Assembly: GCA_029959085.1 (NCBI GenBank)
Contig: JARWIR010000022.1
Span: 1,488,001-1,552,000, forward strand
DNA length: 64,000 bases
Direction of reading: 5' to 3'
DNA from: Nemophila menziesii
Taxonomy: Eukaryota; Streptophyta; Magnoliopsida; Boraginales; Hydrophyllaceae
Of this stretch, positions 1 through 9,550 are shown in pieces. Numbering within the stretch: the first letter of the stretch is position 1; every line of letters begins with the position of its first letter. The notes beneath the pieces are model-generated. The model did not search any database, was not told the DNA's origin, and worked only from the letters and a program-made list of their open reading frames with translations. Position numbers and translations under genes: made by a program.

Positions 1-1
1 G

Positions 2-1689
2 GTTTTTCATTCGATTTACTATGCTAGTAAAACTTTTAGTGGTGCTCTGATCAATTACACAGTTACAGAGAAGGAGTCACTAGCAGTTGTATATTCATTT
101 GATAAATTTTGCTCTTATCTTCTTGGAGCGAAAGTTATTGTTTATACAGATCATTCCGCGATCAGATATCTTATGGAAAAGAAGGATGCAAAACCAAGGT
201 TAATCAGATGGGTTTTATTACTTCAAGAGTTCGATTTAGAGATCAAAGATAGAAAGGGTTGTGAGAATCAGGTTGCAGATCATCTATCGCGGTTAGAGGG
301 TTCAGAGATGAATAGTGGTACTGAAGCAGTTAGAGAAGAGTTTCCTGATGAGAGTTTATTCGTTGTTCGAGATTATGAAGCTCCGTGGTATGCAGATATT
401 GCAAATTTAGTGGTGAGTGGTGTTTTTCCTGAAGGTTCTACTTATCAAGAAAGAAAGAGGTTAACTCATCGTGCTAGACAGTTCTTTTGGGAGGATCCTT
501 TCCTCTACAAAGTTTGTGTTGACCAAATGATACGAAGATGTGTAGCAAGGGAAGAAACTGAAGCCATTATAGCTGGATACCATGATTCATTATATGGCGG
601 ACATTTCAAAGGAGATAGAACTGCTGCGAAGGTATTTCAATCAGGTTTTTACTAGCCCTCTCTCGTTAAATATTTTCATGAATATGTTAAGAAATGTACG
701 AGATGCCAGTTTACTGGAAACATATCCAAGAGGGATGAGATGCCACGTAATAATGTGTTAGAAGTTGAAATATTCGATGTTTGGGGTATAGACTTTATGG
801 GTCCTTTTGTTCCTTCAAATGGTAACCTCTACATCTTATTAGCTGTTGATTATGTGTCTAACTGGGTAGAAGCGGTGGCTTTACCTACCAATGATTCACG
901 AGTGGTGATCAAGTTCTTGAAATCACATATTTTCACTAGGCATGGCACACCTAGAGTGATTATTAGCGATGGAGGATCTCATTTCGTTAATAAATATCTG
1001 AAGACTGTTCTAGAGAAGTATGGAGTTAGACACCGTGTATCTACCACATATCATCCATAATCCAATGGTCAAGCTGAAGTATCGAACCGTGAAGTTAAGT
1101 CAATCCTAGAGAAAACCGTTGGTCCTACAAGAAAAGATTGGTCGATGAAGTTAGACGATGCTTTGTGGGCCTATCGTACTGCGTTTAAGACTCCAGTGGG
1201 TGCATCTCCCTATCGTATGGTGTATGGTAAGGCTTGTCACTTACCTTTAGAGCTTGAAATGGGTGCCTATTGGGCAATTGCGCAGTTGAACTTAGATCCT
1301 ATCTTAGCCGGAAAGAATCGTATGATGAAGCTTAATGAACTTGACGAATTCCGATTGCACGCTTATGAAAATGCCAAACTTTATAAAGAAAACACGAAGA
1401 AATGGCATGACAATCGGATTCGTACAAAGAACTTTGAAGTGGGGCAAAGAGTATTGAAGTATAACTCAAAGTTCAGCAATTATCCGGTAAGTTAAGATCT
1501 AAGTGGTCAGGTCCATACATTGTGACCAAAGTTACACCTCATGGGGCGATAGAAATAGATCATCCGCTACAGAACCGTACCTTTATGGTAAACGGTCACA
1601 GATTGAAGATATACCATGGAGGTGAAGATACCAATCGCTCGGAAGATCCACATCCCGGGGAGGTCATGTATCTCCTCGAAACTCCTTAA
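2..1689 (+). pseudogene. Element A pol remnant: RNase H and integrase
   Basis: Translation in one frame from base 2 gives the end of a gypsy RNase H ([11 protein letters not shown] at about 135-170). It is followed by the integrase zinc-binding region, the integrase core ([11 protein letters not shown] near 775, [10 protein letters not shown] near 957, glutamate region near 1075) and the C-terminal [12 protein letters not shown] stretch near 1510. Compared with the copy in element B it has two nonsense codons: TAG at 653-655 where B has TGG, and TAA at 1058-1060 where B has CAA. It also has a one-base deletion near 1487 (CCGGTAAG against CCGGGTAAG) that shifts the frame before the last ~65 codons. 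The intended stop is TAA at 1687-1689. The enzyme would have inserted the element cDNA; this copy cannot. Confidence 0.93.
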
Positions 1690-1923
1690 GAGAGTGAGGT
1701 AACCCGTCGAGCTTAACGACGTTAAACAAAAGCCAATTCTTTGTATATTAGCTGAGTTTTTATATTTTTGCAATTAAGAATAGTTTGATTTTCGTGATTT
1801 TAGTGTTTATTATTAAGAAATGAGGAAGGGTAGTTGTTTTTGATGATTTCAGGGGTAAAAAGGTCATGAGTTTGGGGTCGATGAGGCGAAAATAGGAGAA
1901 AATTGGTTGGATGTCCAGGAGAA

Positions 1924-2430
1924 ACCGGGAACCCGGTTTTGGAGCTGGTACCAACCTTTTCAACGCAACACTTGGCTTCTTGGTTCACGACACAGCGTCG
2001 GAACCGGGTACCCGGTTTTTCGAAACCGGGAGCCCGGTTTTGGTGCTGTAACTTCTGAATCTCTGACCCAGTGTCTTGGTGGCTTGCGTTTTGCTGCGTT
2101 TTGGTTCGCGCCATCGACACAAAACCGGGAACCCGCATTTGGCAAAACCGGGTACCCGGTTTCGGAGCTGTAAACTTCCAAAAGTTCTGACCCGGCGTTT
2201 TGGAGTCCTGCGTTTTGGCGCGTCTTGACTCGCGCCATCGAGAAAATCCGGGTACCCGCATTCCATAGAACCGGGAACCCGGTTCCGGCGAGTAAAATCT
2301 CTGACCCCGCGTCTTGGGGTCCAGCGTTTTGGTGCGTTTTGAAAAAAAAAATCATTAAGTAATTTTTCCGCGCCGTCACAGCGACGCGGAACCGGGTACC
2401 CGGATTTTCGAAACCGGGAACCTGGTTTGA
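1924..2430 (+). repeat. GC-rich palindromic minisatellite in the pol/env-position spacer of element A
   Basis: About nine copies of a short palindrome of the form AACCGGGTACCCGGTT (variants with AA, AG or TA at the centre) lie in a ~500 bp block after pol. They alternate with a repeated phrase around CGCGCCATCGA and CAAAACGC. The block is far richer in G+C than its surroundings. The homologous block of element B lies at 22979-23490 on the other strand. No open frame here looks like a gene; ORFs on both strands are a by-product of the repeat. Confidence 0.9.
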
Positions 2431-2818
2431 TAGCTGTGATGTCGGTTTTAAGTGTTTTAACCTAGTTTTCTTAGCCTCTTCTGCAAGTTTTTACCTAAAA
2501 CGCACCAATAGCCTCCCCACCTCCGAAAATCATCAACAAAAACACTATAAATCATCAAATCCTACCCTCTTTCACCACAAAAACATAAAATCAATTCACC
2601 TCCTCTCCAAAATAACATCAAAACCTTAGTTTTTCCCAAGATTCTTCTTCATCAAATCCTTAAATAAAACTCAATTCTTTCTTCTCCCATCCAAATTAAA
2701 CACAACCCATCTCATATTCCACCTAGTTCTTCAATTCCTAAGCCTCAAAACATCAAAATTCTAAACTTTTTCTCTAAGTTTTTCATTATTTGAAGTTTTG
2801 AGTTTGGGGTGGAGAGAG

Positions 2819-4138
2819 ATGACTAACAGAACCGGTGATTTCCGAAGAACTGCTACAAGAAAGAAAACCACCATTGGTGGTTCCCAAGACCAAGCTATTG
2901 AGATTCCTGATTCGCGTCCTAAACGTAAGATTGATGAGGTTAAGCTTGATCCGAAAAGAATAGAAATCACAGGACAAAAGAGAAGATTAATTGATGAGAT
3001 AGAAAGTGAGAAGGAACCAGAAGAGGAAATTGCGAAGAACATTGAGAAGGAAACTGAACAAGAGGTTCCGGAAATACCAGTTCAACAGAAACCTCCGCGT
3101 ACGAAGATGTGGGCCCACAAGCCTAAGAGGGTTTATACTTGTTAGAATACTCAGGTTCGTGAAAGAATTAATTTTTTGAAGTTTGGTGAGGAAACAAATT
3201 TTCCTAAGGGTATTATGAGTAGTGAACACAAGGAATATGCTGTGACATGTGCTAAGTTTGGTTGGAAAGATTTGCAAGAAAGGAAGCTTGAGTTTATTCC
3301 TACTTTTGTGCGAGAATTTTATGAAGGTTTAGCTACCTCCAGAGATGCAATTGATATCCGCAAAAAGGTAGTTCCTTTCTCTATTAAACGTATTCGGAAA
3401 TCCTTGAAATTACCCAACTTTTCTGGAACATGCCCTTTCCAAGAAACTCTTAATGACCCTTCTTTCGATTTTGAATCCCTTTGGGGGACCGTGCTTGTTA
3501 ATGGGGCTAGCCCAATTCCTGAAGGAGAAAGATATCCTGGACAGTTTTACAGCAGTAGTTTGACACCTCGTGCGAAGGTTTGGTCTCGTTTCGTAATACC
3601 CACTTTCTTTGGTATTAAACACACTTCCGAGTTGAAGAAAGAGCACGTATTTGTTATTAAGTGTATTTTGGAGGAGAAACCATTTGATGTTGCTAAGATC
3701 ATTTATGATACAATCATGGAGTTCGCGAAATCACCAATGAAACAACAAAATCTGAAGTTCCCTTGTACGATTACTCGGTTGTGTCTAGACGCAAAGATTC
3801 CGCGTAAGAACGCAGATATTGACGTTGTTTCAGTTGGTGTAAGTATAGCTTTGAGCACGATCAAGAATATCCATGAGGAAGCAACACGAGCTACCAAAAG
3901 TCCTAGAACTCCTCAATCAAAGAAAGCAAAGACTGTTCCTGAGTTGGAATCGAAGATTCAGGTGTTGGAAGAGAATCAGGAGAAGATGATGGCTACCTTG
4001 GGAAACGTTACAAAAGAATTGGACCTGCTTCGAAATTTAATCTTAGGCGTAAATACACTTCAAAACGCGATTTATGACGCTGTTACGTGAGATAAAGGTC
4101 CAGAACGCAACACCGATAACCAGCCTCGCGCTGGTTAA
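2819..4138 (+). pseudogene. Element A env-position ORF (plant-transposon-protein-like), broken
   Basis: The frame opens at ATG 2819, right after a GAGTTTGGGGTGG tract, and can be followed to TAA at 4136-4138, about 440 codons. The N-terminal third is highly charged (Lys/Glu-rich, nuclear-signal-like clusters such as PKRKIDEVK). The middle (about 3170-3800) resembles the putative plant transposon protein domain that often accompanies Athila elements. The C-terminus (ELESKIQVLEENQEKM onward, 3945-4080) looks like a coiled coil. Two nonsense codons break it: TAG at 3143-3145 (TGG in B) and TGA at 4088-4090 (an Arg codon in B). No signal peptide or membrane span is evident, so an envelope role is not supported. 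Its function is unknown. Confidence 0.8.
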
Positions 4139-5687
4139 GATACGTTTTCTAAACTTTCCTCTTAGTGTAGATTAGTTTAAATGCTTTATTGAGTCTTTTC
4201 GAGTCGTGGGGACACGACTCATTTTTGAGTTTGGGGTGGGGTTCGTTGCCTCATCCCAATTTTTATGTGTTATGTGTTTTATTTGCTTTAAATAAAAGAA
4301 TTTTCGGAGTTGCGTTTGACTGTAGGGGGTTCGTTGCCTCATCCCAATTTTTATGTGTTATGTGTTTTATTTGCTTTAAATAAAAGAATTTTCGGAGTTG
4401 CGTTTGACTGTAGAAATTTTTAAATATCCCTTTAAGCATACTTTTGATGAATCAACGATAGTAAATAGCGGACTTTAGGGATTGACATAAAACGCATTTA
4501 GAATTGCATGCAAACATAGGTAATTAATAGGAAAAAATAATGAACAATGCAAATGAAGTAAGTTTGTACTTAAGGAATATGTTTGGTGTGTAGAACGTGA
4601 AATCTTAATGAGTAGAGAACCCACCTAGATATAAACTAGAGACAAGCTATGTACTTAGGAAAATGATAGGGGCAGTTCTTTGTTAGCCATTTGTGCCTTT
4701 TTAGCCTTCTATCCCTTATGTTAATTATTATCCGTCTTAGCCCACTTTGAGCCTTTAGCCTTTCCTTTGTAGCCACGATATACGCCATTATCCCTTAGAT
4801 TATTAGGCATGACCATAGGACCCGCACTTGAATCACAATCCTGAGACATGTCTCGAGCTTGAGTTTGGGGTGGTGGGACCACTTATGGGGCATTAAATGG
4901 GTAGGGATCGATGTGCTTTGTATTGTAGCACAATTGCAGATGATATATACTTGTAACCCTTTGCCGGGAATGAAGAAAAATGAAAAAGAAAGAAAAAAAT
5001 GAAAAATTTTGAAAAATCATACAGTAGGAACCGGGAACCCGGTTTGCGTCTGTACAAAAAAAAAGAAAAAAAAAAGAGAAAAGAAAATAAAAAGAAAAAT
5101 ATGAATGAATAAAACATCCGGCAAAGTGGGATTTTTCTGAAAATCATCTTGTTTATAGTGGGTAGACATGGGGCGCTAAATTGTTGCGTATATGGGTGAG
5201 TGAGAACATCTTTTGAGCGTTAACTCAAGCTCGAGGACATTGTTGATGGTAAGTGAGGAGAGAGCCAAAAGCTCACTTCAAATTTACCAAATATACATCC
5301 ACACCCGTCCTTAAGCCAATATTATAACCGTAAAGACCTCGTGATTCCTAAGTGCATAGTGAATTTATGATTCTGTTGATAGGGAATACACTAGGTGGAG
5401 CGTTCAAAGCGAGTTAGGATTAATGACCACCCTATAGCCATCATATAGAGATGAGTACAAGTGTAACCTTCAAGCGTTACAACTTTAATTTTATGATTGA
5501 GATTATTTATGTTTGATGTTGCATTTTAGATGTATGTGTATATTAATTTCTAGAGTTTGCTATATGAGATTTATTTTGAGACTTGCTTTAGGGTTTATTT
5601 GTTAGCTTCTACTTGTTGATACGCTTACTTATACCCCTTTGTTTTGTTTTACTTTGTCGGGACGACAAAGGTTTGAGTTGGGGGTCT
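4139..5687 (+). other. Element A 3' noncoding region
   Basis: No gene. It contains a perfect hairpin at 4201-4220 (GAGTCGTG, loop GGGA, CACGACTC) followed by a G-rich tract at 4227-4241, and an 88 bp direct tandem duplication at about 4241-4416 that is single in element B. A second G-rich tract, GAGTTTGGGGTGGTGGG, lies near 4860. An inverted pair CTTTGCCGG (4959-4967) / CCGGCAAAG (5118-5126) encloses an A-rich stretch with one CCGGGAACCCGG palindrome. The last 36 bp hold the hairpin and polypurine tract annotated separately. Confidence 0.8.
5652..5687 (+). promoter_or_regulatory. Hairpin plus polypurine-tract region of element A
   Basis: CTTTGTCG (5652-5659), loop GGA, CGACAAAG (5663-5670) form a perfect 8 bp stem. 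It is followed by TTTGAGTTGGGGGTCT, which abuts the LTR. By position the G-rich stretch is the primer site for plus-strand DNA synthesis. The same arrangement is found in B, C, D and H. The purine tract is short and broken by T residues, which is unusual for a PPT. Confidence 0.75.
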
Positions 5688-7248
5688 TGATGTCTCCCTA
5701 ATTGTTCTTATTTTCGACCCTTAGGAGACATCATTTTTGGTGTTTATGTAGTTAATTTGATAGACTTTTGGACTAAATATGCAATAATATGATTTTCCTC
5801 TTTTATTTCTAGTATTTTTAATTTATTAAACTTTTGCGCGTAATATTGGTATTTTTAGTGTAATGTTTACAGGTTTTAGATGTTAGCTAGAAGAGGAATC
5901 CAAGAAGAAAGTCAAAGATTGTGAAATAGAGTCAAGACTTGAAGATAAATCCCGAAGATATTATTTTTAGAGCTGAAAATCTGTTTTCCAGGCCATAGAT
6001 TGCTGATTTCAAGGTGCTTAAGCGATGATTTAGCCGCTGACCTTTGAAGAGAAAACATTCCTTATCGAGTTACGGAAATTTAGCAACTGGAATGAGGTCA
6101 ATCGAAGTCATAACGAATCGGGAAAAGCCGTTTTAGTGAAGGTGTATCAGCAGTTACGGGATTTTGGGCTCAGAATTTGGGCTTGGACATTTAATTAGTG
6201 TTTTATTCTTAGGTCCAAGCCCTAATCCGTTTTTCCACCTATAAAACCAGCCTTTAACTTCTATTTTAAATACAATTCACATTCCACAAGATTAAACACC
6301 AGAGAGAAGCAACAGAAGGAAGAAAGAAGAAGCTACAAGAGCTGGAGAGGGTCTATATCTCCGTTCGTAGTCATTCCAATTCCGGAAATTAGGTTCTTTT
6401 TATCTTTAATTTTGTAATCAAATATGAATTCCATTTCTTTTAATTTAGTTTTTCTTTTTAATATGAGCTAAACATTTCATAGTGCTTGAGAACAATTAAT
6501 GAGTGAATCCCTATCTTATTGAATTACGAATGTTGAATTTGGGTTTCTGTTAAATTAAATTAGATTGGGGCTTTTACTCTTTTCTATAAATTGAGATTAT
6601 TTACTGTTTTTAGCGTCATGAACTAGGAACAGGTGTTAGTATTTAGGCTATTCCAATTAGTGGCAATTGGATCATCCTGACGGAGGGTTTAAATACAGAA
6701 CCATTTATTCAATCTAGGATAGAAGCTATTGATTCTGACGAACTTAGCTAATCCGAGGGCCAATGAGGTAATAAACTTAAACATCCAAAAGTGGATCATA
6801 TTTACCCTGACGGGACTAGTGACACTCTAGGATCGCCTTATAGTCCTCCCTGATGGGGGTATAAGGAATTTAGAATCCCGACCATTGTAATTGGCCAATT
6901 TAGCCCTTAAACAACATAAGTTAGGAAATAGGATTGGGAGGATCCTTGCGTTCTCAAGTGCTACTTCTCATATTGCGTTTTACATCATTTTACTTGCGTC
7001 TTAGCTTTTACTTGCATTTTAATAATTTGTCTTTCATTTAGTAGCTTTAATAACAAAAACCAAACAAACATATTTTCTTTACTTGTTTTCATAAGTGCAA
7101 CCATTCATTACTTGTTAAACATTGTAGTCAACCATCCCGTCCTTGGAACGAATCTATTTTATCATTTATACTACTTGGGACAACCGTACACTTGCGGTTG
7201 TGGTTCGATTATTTATTGCATTTATTTAGAACACACAAAGGACCACCA
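5688..7248 (+). repeat. 3' LTR of element A (1561 bp)
   Basis: It starts TGATGTCTCC and ends GGACCACCA, the same ends as the LTRs of element B. The first 46 bp form an inverted repeat (TGATGTCTCC ... GGAGACATCA). A TATA-like box TATAAAA lies at 6240-6246, about 25-30 bp before the probable start of R. Three CCTGA[CT]GG-type motifs occur at about 6677, 6810 and 6850. ACAACCG...CGGTTGT near 7181-7202 is a perfect 7 bp stem close to the LTR end. The next bases (CTAAT) would be the target duplication, but its partner is outside the window. Confidence 0.93.
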
Positions 7249-7370
7249 CTAATCCGTCCCTGAGAACGAAACCCGATTTATCGGATATTACTTGGACAAC
7301 CGTACACTTGCGGTATTGTGGTTCCTCTATTTTTAGTTCTTAATTTTATTACACACCAGGACCCATCATT
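7249..7370 (+). repeat. Relict 3' end of an older family-1-like LTR
   Basis: From about 7255 the sequence repeats, with many differences, the last ~110 bp of the LTR just ended. It has the 'CCGTCC..GAACGA' phrase, ACAACCGTACACTTGCGGT, then ACACACCAGGACC. Element A therefore seems to have inserted into, or recombined with, an older related LTR. What follows (ATTGTTGGGCC) could be a decayed PBS region, but this is not certain. Confidence 0.6.
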
Positions 7371-7795
7371 GTTGGGCCAGCTAGCCGCTTAGAACGCCGG
7401 CATGCCAGTCCAATACTTCAATATTTCTGATCTAAACCGTAGTCAAGAACCGTCGCGACCCTTCATCTTACACTGGTATACAAGTCATGAGACCGGCATG
7501 TCGGTCCCTGTTTCAAACTTTACTGACTTGGACCATCGCGACACATCGCCCGTGTGACGATACGGTTGCTTCGCCGGCTAGCCGCCTTGAATAGTCGGCA
7601 TATGCCGGTCGTGATTTTTCTTTTAACTTGATCGTATTTCGCTCCGTTGCAACCCTCTTATATACCTTCACTCATTGTTTTGGACTGTAACGACAAACCG
7701 TCATGACCCTTGGATGGCACCGGTATGCCGGATGTGTGACCGGTATGCCAGTAGGAGTGTTGAACTTACAAAAATCTCCTTTTTTTCACTCCAAA
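7371..7795 (-). repeat. Palindromic minisatellite of a third Athila family (element F)
   Basis: Five short palindromes of the type GCCGGCATGCC / GACCGGCATGTCGGTC / GTCGGCATATGCCGGTC lie near 7397, 7491, 7595, 7718 and 7738, roughly 100 bp apart. The block sits downstream (in the minus direction) of the integrase remnant at 7969-8720. That is the position the palindrome arrays occupy in families 1 and 2, but the motif is different. Confidence 0.65.
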
Positions 7796-7968
7796 TTCAG
7801 AAATTTGCGTACCTACACATATATTTCTCTCCTATTAGCTCTAATACACATTAATCTAAATAATATACACTACAAAACATAAATTTTAAACTATGGAAGC
7901 AATTAAACGAGGGATGACTTCCATGATACTTTTTTTTAATGTTGGTAAGTTCGACATGATACCTCGGG

Positions 7969-8730
7969 TTACTCGTTTTCAAGGAGGTACATGACCTCTT
8001 CTTGTATGAAGTCACTAATATCATGGTATATCTTTAGGCGTTGACCATTAACCATGAAGTTCCTTTGTTCCGTTGGATGTTCGACTTTAACCGTGCCATA
8101 AGGTGTGACTTTCGTAACAATGTATGGTCCTCTCAAACGAGACTTGAGTGTCCACGCATAGTTCGAGAATCTTGAATTGTATAGAAGCACTCTTTGTCTA
8201 ATCTCTAAGTCTTTTATATAAATCTGTTTGCCATGGCATCTCTTTGTTTTATCCTTATAGAGGCGTGAATTGTCATAGGCGTGAAAACATAATTCATCTA
8301 ACTACTGCATCATCTTTTGCTAACCTGCTAGTTTTTCATTAAGGTTCAGCTTTTTGATATCCCAATAAGCTCGAGATTCGATCTCAATAGGAAGATGACA
8401 GGCCTTGACGTAGACCATTCAGTACGAAGATGATCCTACCGGTGTTTTTAATGTTGTTCAATAAGCCCAGAGAGCATCATCAAGTTTAAGTGACCTATCT
8501 TTCCTTGTTTTGTTCACGGTCTTCTCTAGAATGGATTTGATCTCTCGATTAGAGACCTCAGCTTAACCGTTAGTTTGGGGATGATAACTTGTTGATGTAC
8601 GTTGTCTTACCCCAAACTTACGAAGAGTGGCTCTCAACTGAACATTGATAAAGTGGGTCCTTTTATCACTGATGATAGCACGTGGCGTACCGTGTCTTGA
8701 GAATATATTGTTCTGTTTTTCTTAAACACG
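7969..8730 (-). pseudogene. Element F integrase remnant (third Athila-like family)
   Basis: The minus strand encodes a decayed Athila integrase. Pieces recognisable in order from high to low coordinate are a HGTPRAIISD-like core near 8690, 'GVRQRTSTSYHP' near 8590, LDDALWAY near 8480 and an open C-terminal stretch at 8190-7969 ([26 protein letters not shown]). Several stops and frameshifts separate these pieces. It clearly differs from families 1 and 2, so it is an older or distinct family. No LTR for it can be identified with confidence. Confidence 0.82.
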
Positions 8731-9360
8731 GAATCGCGACCAAAGTGCTGAAGTCCATATTATTTTCATTGGGGGTGCTTGTCAATTGTTTAGGGCAAAT
8801 ATGCCACAATTTAAAAAAAAACTCAATAAAATCCATAATTAAGTTTTGAATTGACAAAAACCCAACTAGGGGCTATAAACGAGTCGGCCGAATACTAGAT
8901 GTGCAGGCTTGGTTGTTTAATTTCTCGAGTCGAGCCGAGCTCAAATTTAAACGAGTCGGGCCGAGCCGGGCTCAAATTTAAACGAGTCGAGCCCGAGCTT
9001 CCAATGATCCAAATCAGAAATGATAGAACTTGTTTGTTTAACTTATAAAACAATCTTTTTTTTAGAGTCGGGCACGAGTTGCTCATGAAAAATTTATTTT
9101 TTATGGTAGAAATGAGACTTTCATGAGTGTGTGGTATTAAAATATGAAACATAACATTAATAAAAAATAAATGTCTAAAAAAATTTAATATATTCAATTT
9201 AATATGGAAGGTTTAATAATATATTTATGAGTAAATAATATATTAAATTTATAATTCATAATTTTAAACGAGTTCATTAGTCGGGTTCGAAAATACTCGT
9301 TTATTTATCGAGATTAAAATAGAGATTGAGTTTCTTTATATTCGAGTGATATCGAACGAA
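8731..9360. other. AT-rich intergenic sequence without a gene
   Basis: No supportable gene. About 8925-9000 carries three runs of a GAGTCGAGCCGAGCTCAAATTTAAAC-like phrase, here in shortened and varied form, giving a local G+C-rich patch of direct and inverted GAGCC/GGCTC words. The remainder is AT-rich with no recognisable transposon end. Confidence 0.5.
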
Positions 9361-9547
9361 TGTTGGTGCATCTCCTTATCGTATGGTATATGGTAAGGCT
9401 TGTCACTTACCTTTAGAGCTTGAAATGGGTGCCTATTGGGCGATTGCGCAGTTAAACTTAGATCCTGTCTTAGCCGGAAAGAATCGTATGATGAAGCTTA
9501 ATGAACTTGACGGATTCCGATTGCATGCTTATGAAAATGCCAAATGA
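9361..9547 (+). pseudogene. Short captured fragment of family-1 integrase
   Basis: These ~185 bp match positions ~1197-1380 of element A almost base for base ([16 protein letters not shown] ... YENAK) and then stop abruptly at both ends. There are no LTR sequences or target duplications around it. It looks like filler DNA copied into a break, or a deletion remnant of a larger insertion. Confidence 0.85.
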
Positions 9548-9550
9548 ACA

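Larger units (their letters stand above)
1..7248 (+). mobile_element. Element A: Athila-like Ty3/gypsy retrotransposon, 3' half (family 1)
   Basis: In order: RNase H and integrase, a palindrome-rich spacer, an env-position ORF, a long 3' noncoding region, a polypurine tract and a complete 3' LTR. The 5' LTR, gag, protease and RT lie left of the window, so no target-site duplication can be tested. The order matches element B, a complete copy of the same family on the other strand. The Athila assignment rests on the RT/integrase type seen in B, the tRNA-Asp-type PBS in B, LTRs of about 1.5 kb and an extra ORF after pol. Stops and a frameshift make this copy non-coding. Confidence 0.93.

Noticed and set aside
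1800..2379. Several overlapping open frames on both strands over the CCGGG palindromes (also at 22779-23533 and 34315-34835)
   Set aside because: They arise because the palindromic units read open in several frames. They show no domain and differ between copies at the protein level.
1924..2430. CRISPR-like array of short palindromic repeats
   Set aside because: The spacers are themselves repeated and the block lies inside a plant retrotransposon; palindromes are the units of a minisatellite.
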